DNA from: Flavobacteriales bacterium
Lineage (GTDB): Bacteria; Bacteroidota; Bacteroidia; Flavobacteriales_D; Sanyastnellaceae
Assembly: GCA_027491215.1 (NCBI GenBank)
Contig: JAIXWP010000028.1
Location: 1 to 51,126, forward strand
DNA length: 51,126 nucleotides
Direction of reading: 5' to 3'
A program made the position numbers and the translations under genes. The notes beneath the pieces were generated by a model that had not been told where the DNA came from, did no database searches, and saw only the letters and a list, made by a program, of their open reading frames with translations. Positions 45,216 to 51,126 of the stretch are shown one piece after another; position 1 is the stretch's first letter; each line of letters begins with the position of its first letter.

Positions 45216-45411
45216 CATTTTGGCTTGAATCGAGGATTACTACAACCAGTTTCTTTGACAAAAGGCCATGGAATGATTTAGAAGGTGAAAATAATATTTG
45301 TGTAGAAGAATCGAAAGCCTGATTACCCTGATTTTATTGATGTTCCAGAGCATTCGAAAGATGGTTGAAAATATTTTTTCAATAAAGCCTTTTTTATATC
45401 AATAACGTGCA

Positions 45412-45419
45412 TACTTTTG
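45412..45419 (+). promoter_or_regulatory. -7 box TACTTTTG of the atp operon
   Basis: Exact TAnnTTTG, 28 nt before the atpB ATG at 45448. The remaining 45216-45411 spacer shows no gene or further structure that I can support. Confidence 0.6.
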
Positions 45420-45447
45420 CCGCGCAATTTTCATAGGGTTAAACCAC

Positions 45448-46689
45448 ATGCAAAACGTGTTGACAAGCATACAAAATACATATACCAAATTCGGAATGGC
45501 GCTGATGGCATTGATGCTATCTGTGACTGTAGCTTTTGGACAGCACGAGGATGCTCATGCAGAAGGCGGACATGAGTTCAAGCCAGGTGATATGATCATG
45601 CACCACATCTCTGATGGTCACCAGATACACATCATTGGTCAGATTTACATCCCACTTCCTGTAATCCTTATCCACGATGGTCATGTGGACATGTTTAGCT
45701 CTAGTAATTTCTGGGATGGCTTCGATGCTCATGGAGAATTGAAATTCAAGCCTTATACAGCCTCTTCTGGAACAACATATGAGAATCACCACGAGATGAT
45801 TCACATTGTAGATTCAAATGCACACGTAGATCACGCTCATGAAGCTGTAGCTCACGCTGATACTTTACACACTGATTCAACGCATGTTGCTGCCGCGCAT
45901 GCTGCTGCTCCGGTAGCTGAGGCTGCTCACGATGAGCACGGTGGGCATGGTGATCATGCAAAGCCAATGGATTTTTCAATCACTAAGAACGTATTTGGTA
46001 TGTTCGTGGTGTTGATCCTTATGATAATCATCTTCAAGTCTATTGCGAATTCATATAAGAAGAGAGAAGGTCAGGCTCCGAAAGGAATGCAGAACCTATT
46101 CGAACCTTTTATTCTATTTGTAAGAAATGAAGTAGCTATTCCATCTATCGGAAAGAAGAAGGCAGATAAGTATGTGCCATTCTTATTGACAGTGTTCTTC
46201 TTTATATGGATGAGCAACATGTTAGGGTTGATTCCTTTCCTAGGTGGTTTCAATATCACCGGTACCATGAGTATTACCTTGGTGCTTGCAGCTTTAGTAT
46301 TTATTATTACTACAGTGAGTGGTAATGGTCATTACTGGGGTCACATTTTCTGGCCTCCTGGAGTGCCACTTCCAATCAAGTTTATTCTAGTTCCAATTGA
46401 ATTTGTAAGCGTGTTCCAAAAGCCAATGGTCTTGATGGTCCGTCTTACAGCGAATATCACAGCTGGTCACATTATCATCCTTGCGTTCGTGAGCTTGGTG
46501 TTATTGTTTGGTCAGAACAGTGCAGTGGCAGGTTACAGTGTAGGCGTAGGCTCTGTGTTATTCATGGTATTCATGTTTTTCATTGAGTTGTTGGTGGCGT
46601 TCTTACAAGCATATGTATTTACATTGTTGGCTGCACTCTATTTTGGAGATGCAACCCAAGAACATCATCACGACGACGAACATCATTAA
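45448..46689 (+). CDS. atpB: F0F1 ATP synthase subunit a, with signal peptide and His-rich N-terminal extension
   Basis: 413 residues, against about 270 in E. coli. Residues 1-31 look like a signal peptide (MALMLSVTVAFGQ). Residues 33-170 contain 24 histidines (examples EDAHAEGGHEF, MIMHHISDGHQIHI, HDEHGGHGDH), then the conserved membrane core begins at about 176. The essential proton-path Arg is in LMVRLTANITAGHI. The C terminus is again His-rich (QEHHHDDEHH). The extension lies outside the cytoplasm if the core topology is normal; periplasmic metal binding or proton buffering is possible but unproven. It starts the operon, followed by atpE after 27 nt. Confidence 0.93.
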   Translation: MQNVLTSIQNTYTKFGMALMALMLSVTVAFGQHEDAHAEGGHEFKPGDMIMHHISDGHQIHIIGQIYIPLPVILIHDGHVDMFSSSNFWDGFDAHGELKFKPYTASSGTTYENHHEMIHIVDSNAHVDHAHEAVAHADTLHTDSTHVAAAHAAAPVAEAAHDEHGGHGDHAKPMDFSITKNVFGMFVVLILMIIIFKSIANSYKKREGQAPKGMQNLFEPFILFVRNEVAIPSIGKKKADKYVPFLLTVFFFIWMSNMLGLIPFLGGFNITGTMSITLVLAALVFIITTVSGNGHYWGHIFWPPGVPLPIKFILVPIEFVSVFQKPMVLMVRLTANITAGHIIILAFVSLVLLFGQNSAVAGYSVGVGSVLFMVFMFFIELLVAFLQAYVFTLLAALYFGDATQEHHHDDEHH

Positions 46690-46716
46690 AATCGCAATAA
46701 TTTAAACCATACAACA

Positions 46717-46962
46717 ATGGAATTTCTTACAGTTTTGTTAGACACTATGATGAACCAAGGTTTGGCAGGTATCGGTGCAGGTTTGGCTGCAGTAGGTGCA
46801 GGTATCGGTGTAGGCCGTATCGGTGGTACTGCTCTTGAGTCTATGGCTCGTCAACCAGAAGCTACTGGTGACCTTCGTGCTAACATGATCGTTGCTGCTG
46901 CACTTGTAGAAGGTGTTGCTCTTTTCGCAGTGATCGTGTGCTTGCTCGTAGCTCTTGGATAA
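46717..46962 (+). CDS. atpE: ATP synthase subunit c
   Basis: 81 residues, two membrane helices with the loop ESMARQPEATGDLR. The ion-carrying carboxylate is the Glu in AAALVEGVALFA. The residues around it (VEGVA) lack the S/T that follows the Glu in Na-type c subunits, so proton translocation is more likely. Glycine-rich helix 1 (GAGLAAVGAGIGVGRIG) is typical. Confidence 0.96.
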   Translation: MEFLTVLLDTMMNQGLAGIGAGLAAVGAGIGVGRIGGTALESMARQPEATGDLRANMIVAAALVEGVALFAVIVCLLVALG

Positions 46963-46998
46963 TAATTAGTGTTTTTTTAATCAAGAAAACCTCAGAAC

Positions 46999-47496
46999 AT
47001 GGAAGGTTTGCTCAGTGTATCCGTCGGTACCGTCTTTTGGGCGAGTGTATCGTTTATTATCGTGCTACTGCTTCTAAAGAAGATGGCATGGGGACCTATC
47101 GTAGCTTCTTTGAAGGAGCGCGAGGAAGGTATTGCTAATGCTTTAAACGAAGCAGAACGCGCTCGTGCTGAAATGGTAAAGCTTCAGGCTGGCAACGAAG
47201 ATCTTCTTCGTCAAGCTCGCGATGAACGCGACCAGATTCTAAAGGACGCTAAATTAGTTGCTGAGAAAATTCGCTCTGAAGCCTCTGCTAAAACACAGGC
47301 TGAAACAGATCGTATGATCACTGCAGCTCGCGCGGAAATCGAGAATCAAAAGAAAGCAGCTATCGCTGAATTGAAGAATTCAGTAGCAACTCTTTCTATT
47401 GACATCGCTGAGAAGTTGGTAAGAGAAAAACTTACTGACGCAGAGAAACAAAAAGCACTCAATCAATCAATGGCTGCTGATATCAGCGCTAACTAA
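46999..47496 (+). CDS. atpF: ATP synthase subunit b
   Basis: 165 residues: one N-terminal membrane segment (about 8-26, TVFWASVSFIIVLLLLKKM) and a long charged helix (ANALNEAERARAEMVKLQ...) typical of the peripheral stalk. A single b gene is present, so b forms a homodimer. Confidence 0.95.
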   Translation: MEGLLSVSVGTVFWASVSFIIVLLLLKKMAWGPIVASLKEREEGIANALNEAERARAEMVKLQAGNEDLLRQARDERDQILKDAKLVAEKIRSEASAKTQAETDRMITAARAEIENQKKAAIAELKNSVATLSIDIAEKLVREKLTDAEKQKALNQSMAADISAN

Positions 47497-47500
47497 GATT

Positions 47501-48061
47501 ATGAAAGGGACAAGAATAGCATACAGATACGCCAAGTCACTACTTATTCTCTCTCAAGAGAAAAGCAAGGTGGATGAAGTGTTTGCGGACATGGAGTTGG
47601 TAGCTAATACTATCACTGCAAACCGTGATCTGTCTTTGCTTCTACACAGCCCTGTAATCAAGACTGACACGAAAGTGAGGGTTTTGGAAGGAATCTTTGG
47701 TAGCCATACCGGTGAAATCTCAAAAGCATTCATGATTCTTCTTACTAAAAAAGGAAGAGAATCTATGCTTGGTGAAATCGCTACAGCATTTGTTGGTCAA
47801 GTAAAGGAGTTTAAAAACATTATCGTTGCTGAAGTAATCAGCGCGGCGGCACTTGACGCTGAAACGAGAGGTGTTATCTCTAAGTTGGCTGGCGATCTTG
47901 CAAAAGGTAAAGCAATTGAATTGGTAGAGAAAGTGGACGCTTCTCTAATCGGTGGATTTATTCTCAAAGTCGGAGACAGTAGAGTAGACGCATCCGTATC
48001 TGGTGAAATAAAGAATTTAAAAAGAGAGTTCGAAAAGAACCCTTATGTGCCTGTAATCTAA
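47501..48061 (+). CDS. atpH: ATP synthase subunit delta
   Basis: 186 residues; starts 4 nt after atpF. The N terminus (TRIAYRYAKSLLILSQEK) and the C-terminal VDASLIGGFILKVGDSRVDAS are the delta/OSCP signatures. It connects the b stalk to the F1 alpha subunits. Confidence 0.95.
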   Translation: MKGTRIAYRYAKSLLILSQEKSKVDEVFADMELVANTITANRDLSLLLHSPVIKTDTKVRVLEGIFGSHTGEISKAFMILLTKKGRESMLGEIATAFVGQVKEFKNIIVAEVISAAALDAETRGVISKLAGDLAKGKAIELVEKVDASLIGGFILKVGDSRVDASVSGEIKNLKREFEKNPYVPVI

Positions 48062-48097
48062 AGATTATAGGCTTTTACATTTAAAAAAATCTGACAC

Positions 48098-49672
48098 ATG
48101 GCAGAGGTTAAACCTGCAGAAGTATCAGCCATCTTGCGCGAGCAGTTGGCCGGTTTCAAATCAGAAGCCGAACTACAAGAAGTAGGAACCGTCCTTCAAG
48201 TAGGTGACGGTATCGCTCGTATTTACGGTCTTTCGAACGTACAATCGGGTGAGTTGATCGAATTCGAAAACGGAGTTCGCGGTATCGCGTTGAACCTTGA
48301 AGAGGACAACGTAGGTGCTGTATTGCTCGGTCCTTCGGGCGAATTGAAAGAAGGCGCTAGCGTGAAGCGCACCAAGCGTATTGCATCGATCATGGCGGGC
48401 GAAGGCCTTCTTGGTCGTGTAATTAACACACTTGGTGAGCCAATCGATGGTAAAGGCCCTATTTCAGGCGAATTATTCGAGATGCCTCTAGAGCGTAAGG
48501 CTCCAGGTGTAATCTATCGTCAGCCTGTAAATGAGCCTCTTCAAACAGGTATCAAGGCGATCGACGCGATGATTCCAATCGGCCGTGGTCAGCGTGAGTT
48601 GATTATCGGTGACCGTCAGACTGGTAAGACCACTGTGGCAATCGATACAATCATCAACCAAAAAGAATTTTACGATAAAGGCGAACCAGTATTCTGTATC
48701 TATGTGGCTATCGGCCAGAAAGGTTCTACAGTTGCAGGTATCGTTAATACGCTTGAGAATGCTGGTGCAATGGCATATACAGTTGTTGTTGCCGCTACAG
48801 CATCTGATCCAGCACCTCTTCAGTTCTACGCTCCATTCGCGGGTGTAGCAGTTGGAGAGTTCTTCAGAGACACTGGTCGTCCAGCATTGATTGTTTATGA
48901 TGACTTGTCTAAGCAAGCAGTAGCTTACCGCGAGGTATCTCTACTTCTTCGCCGTCCTCCAGGACGTGAAGCATATCCTGGTGACGTATTCTACCTTCAC
49001 AGCCGCCTACTAGAGCGCGCTGCGAAAGTGAACGCGACTCAGAGTGTTGCAGAAAAAATGAATGACCTTCCAGAAAGCTTGAAGGGTAAAGTGAAAGGTG
49101 GTGGTTCTCTTACCGCTCTTCCAATCATCGAAACTCAAGCAGGTGACGTATCAGCATATATCCCAACAAACGTAATCTCTATTACAGACGGACAGATCTT
49201 CTTGGAATCAAACCTGTTCAACGCAGGTGTACGTCCAGCGATCAACGTAGGTATCAGCGTAAGCCGTGTGGGTGGATCGGCGCAAATTAAGTCGATGAAG
49301 AAAGTAGCTGGTACATTGAAACTTGACCAAGCTCAATTCCGTGAATTGGAAGCTTTCGCGAAATTCGGTTCTGACCTTGACGATGCGACGAAATTCGTTA
49401 TCGAAAAAGGACGCCGTAACGTGGAAATCTTGAAGCAAGGTCAAAATGCTCCAATGTCAGTTGAGAAGCAAGTTGCTATCATCTACCTTGGTACAAAAGG
49501 TCTCTTGTCTCGTGTTCCAGTTGATAAGGTAAAAGCATTCGAAGAAGAGTATTTGACCTTCTTGGATATGAAACACCGCAACGTATTGGATGGTCTTCGC
49601 GCTGGTCAATTGACAGACGAAATCATCGCAGTATTGGAAAGCGTAGCAAAAGACTTGACTAGCAAGTATTAA
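48098..49672 (+). CDS. atpA: ATP synthase subunit alpha
   Basis: 524 residues. Walker A GDRQTGKT with Gln in the typical alpha position, [13 protein letters not shown], and the catalytic-interface Arg in [11 protein letters not shown]. Length and order are standard. The non-catalytic nucleotide-binding subunit of F1. Confidence 0.97.
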   Translation: MAEVKPAEVSAILREQLAGFKSEAELQEVGTVLQVGDGIARIYGLSNVQSGELIEFENGVRGIALNLEEDNVGAVLLGPSGELKEGASVKRTKRIASIMAGEGLLGRVINTLGEPIDGKGPISGELFEMPLERKAPGVIYRQPVNEPLQTGIKAIDAMIPIGRGQRELIIGDRQTGKTTVAIDTIINQKEFYDKGEPVFCIYVAIGQKGSTVAGIVNTLENAGAMAYTVVVAATASDPAPLQFYAPFAGVAVGEFFRDTGRPALIVYDDLSKQAVAYREVSLLLRRPPGREAYPGDVFYLHSRLLERAAKVNATQSVAEKMNDLPESLKGKVKGGGSLTALPIIETQAGDVSAYIPTNVISITDGQIFLESNLFNAGVRPAINVGISVSRVGGSAQIKSMKKVAGTLKLDQAQFRELEAFAKFGSDLDDATKFVIEKGRRNVEILKQGQNAPMSVEKQVAIIYLGTKGLLSRVPVDKVKAFEEEYLTFLDMKHRNVLDGLRAGQLTDEIIAVLESVAKDLTSKY

Positions 49673-49706
49673 TATTTAGGCAATCGGATAAAGGAAAGAT
49701 CGAGTT

Positions 49707-50579
49707 ATGGCAAACCTTAAAGAAATACGTCTTAGAATTACTTCTGTAAATTCAACAATGCAGATCACATCTGCTATGAAGATGGTTTCTGCCGCTAAAC
49801 TAAAGCGCGCGCAGGATGCAGTAACTCGTATGCGCCCTTACTCGGTTAAGCTTCAAGAAATTCTTGCAAATGTTAGTTCTACTCTTGATGGCAATGAAGG
49901 TAAATTCAGCCAGCAGAGAGACGTGAAGAATGTTCTTATCGTCGCTATCACTTCAAACCGTGGTTTGTGTGGTGGTTTCAATAACAACATCATCAAAGAA
50001 ATTCGTACAAGCCTTCGCGGTGAATACGCGAACGCAAATGTGAAAATATTGTCGTTAGGTAAAAAGGCTGGTGATGCATATCGCAAAACCAGCCATTACT
50101 TTACTGATGGCTTCGGCGAAAACCCACACACTATTTTCGATGCATTGACTTTTGACAATGCTTCTAAAATTGCTCAAACGATCATGGATCAATTCGAGCA
50201 AGGAAAATGGGATAAAGTGGTAATCGTGTACAACAGCTTCAAAAATGCTGCAGTGCAAATGGTTCAAAACGAACAATTCTTGCCTGTAAAGCCAATTGAA
50301 GGTGGTTCAACTTCTAAAGTAGATTACATCTACGAACCTAATAAAGAGCAAATTCTTGAGGACTTGATCCCACGCTCATTGAAGGTTCAACTTTTCAAAG
50401 CTCTTCTTGATAGCAATGCATCTGAGCACGGAGCTCGTATGACTGCTATGCACAAGGCTACTGACAACGCGGGTGCGTTGGTGAAAGAATTGAAGATCAC
50501 TTACAACAAGGCTCGTCAAGCTTCGATCACTAATGAAATCCTTGAGATCGTTGCAGGTGCAGATGCATTGAAAGGCTAA
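49707..50579 (+). CDS. atpG: ATP synthase subunit gamma
   Basis: 290 residues. N terminus LKEIRLRITSVNSTMQITSA with MKMVSAAKLKRAQ, SNRGLCGGFNNNI and the C-terminal YNKARQASITNEILEIVAGA are the gamma signatures. It is the rotor shaft. No atpD or atpC follows; the next gene is unrelated. Confidence 0.97.
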   Translation: MANLKEIRLRITSVNSTMQITSAMKMVSAAKLKRAQDAVTRMRPYSVKLQEILANVSSTLDGNEGKFSQQRDVKNVLIVAITSNRGLCGGFNNNIIKEIRTSLRGEYANANVKILSLGKKAGDAYRKTSHYFTDGFGENPHTIFDALTFDNASKIAQTIMDQFEQGKWDKVVIVYNSFKNAAVQMVQNEQFLPVKPIEGGSTSKVDYIYEPNKEQILEDLIPRSLKVQLFKALLDSNASEHGARMTAMHKATDNAGALVKELKITYNKARQASITNEILEIVAGADALKG

Positions 50580-50635
50580 TACATTATTCCTTCTTCTTAC
50601 GTTGTAGCTGGCTCGAAAATTGCGACCTTCGGGGC

Positions 50636-51126
50636 ATGTTTCGTTTCCATCTAACGCTTCGTACTCGTATCTATTTATCCATGATGGCCATCATTTTGGT
50701 GTCGTTCATCGTGACGGGCGGAATTGCGCTGTATGATCATTACGAAGAAAGTGAGCGCTACAATGAATTGCGTCTCGAAAGAAAGGAAAGAGCGGTAAAA
50801 GCTAGCATGGAATATTTCCTTAATCAAAATGGAGGATATATTTCATCCGATAGCGTGCTCTACGCTTTCAATGATAAGATATGTGAGCTAAGTGATGTTC
50901 ACGATCTCTTTATCGCGATGTATGACCTTAGAGGCAATTACCTCATCTCAACAAATTCGGATCTTCTCGACTCTCTTCAGGCGCCTGAATTTCTCAATTA
51001 CACGATTCTCAAACAGCTTATTACTGGTAATCAGCGAGCGGTGACTTCAAAAATGGTAGGTGACCAGCAATATTCATATGCCTATTGGCATTTCAAAGAT
51101 CAAGATCAGAAACCGATTGCTGTGAC
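50636..51126 (+). CDS. Membrane-anchored protein, probably a sensor histidine kinase (3' partial)
   Basis: ATG at 50636, frame open to the window end (163 full codons). The short basic N terminus (MFRFHLTLRTRIYLSM) precedes a membrane segment (about 15-35, MAIILVSFIVTGGIALY), then a charged helix (EESERYNELRLERKERAVKA) and a mixed alpha/beta extracytoplasmic part (VHDLFIAMYDLRGNYLISTN), which looks like a PAS/Cache-type sensor region. The kinase domains would lie beyond the window. Assignment rests on this architecture only. It follows atpG by 56 nt with no terminator seen. Confidence 0.55.
   Translation, partial: MFRFHLTLRTRIYLSMMAIILVSFIVTGGIALYDHYEESERYNELRLERKERAVKASMEYFLNQNGGYISSDSVLYAFNDKICELSDVHDLFIAMYDLRGNYLISTNSDLLDSLQAPEFLNYTILKQLITGNQRAVTSKMVGDQQYSYAYWHFKDQDQKPIAV

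Overview
The window is a stretch of chromosome from a member of the Bacteroidota, most likely a marine or freshwater flavobacterium-like lineage. Three things point there. At least five genes encode secreted proteins ending in a type IX secretion system (T9SS) type A C-terminal sorting domain. Many genes are preceded by the Bacteroidota -7 box TAnnTTTG. The IspG protein is the long three-domain form, and the atp cluster has the split order typical of the phylum. I cannot name the genus from the sequence alone.

Layout. 1-4.0 kb: 3' part of a very large T9SS cargo protein. 4.1-7.0 kb: a small membrane protein, a secreted TPR protein and an M28-type peptidase. 7.1-9.9 kb: a two-gene operon of a small T9SS cargo and a collagen-like protein with about 69 Gly-X-Y triplets. 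9.9-13.4 kb: lptB (LPS export), ispG (isoprenoids) and a superoxide dismutase. 13.6-20.8 kb: the elongasome operon mreB-mreC-mreD-pbp2-rodA, followed by the lipid-transport genes mlaE-mlaF, many overlapping by 4 nt. 20.8-23.6 kb: an unknown exported protein, a 43-residue lipoprotein overlapping a SprT-like gene, a protein that is little more than a signal peptide plus a T9SS sorting domain, and a PIN-toxin/antitoxin pair with a palindromic operator. 23.6-26.5 kb: an outer-membrane pair (ComEA-like HhH plus beta-rich protein, and a PorV/PorQ-like barrel). 26.6-30.2 kb: proline dehydrogenase, a TauE/SafE permease, gcvH, a VanZ-like protein, and a PnuC/NadR-like nicotinamide riboside salvage pair.

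30.3-34.9 kb: an M43 metalloprotease T9SS cargo, a bidirectional terminator, trigger factor and tRNA-Leu(UAG). 34.9-39.1 kb: a repeat-rich spacer, an M20 dipeptidase with a LEA-like lipoprotein, rpmH (too short for usual ORF cut-offs), a glycosyltransferase and rnhB. 39.1-45.2 kb on the minus strand: another T9SS cargo and a four-gene run TIGR00266/AIM24 - mnmH - selD - GT-B-like protein, in which mnmH and selD give the 2-selenouridine tRNA modification pathway. 45.4-50.6 kb: atpBEFHAG, with no atpD/atpC, and then the start of a membrane-anchored protein that is probably a sensor histidine kinase and runs off the window.

Most of the window is ordinary core genome. I see no prophage, insertion sequence, CRISPR array or recognisable defence island. 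The parts most deserving a second look are the HhH/PorV-like outer-membrane pair, the collagen-like/T9SS operon, the redox-dead thioredoxin domain at the left edge, the heptamer (CATTTGT) repeat spacers that lead into promoters, the sorting-domain-only protein, the histidine-rich extension of AtpB, and the PIN toxin-antitoxin operator. No intergenic stretch exceeds 300 bases. The longest (34895-35164, 45187-45447, 13408-13667, 22244-22445) are described in the features.
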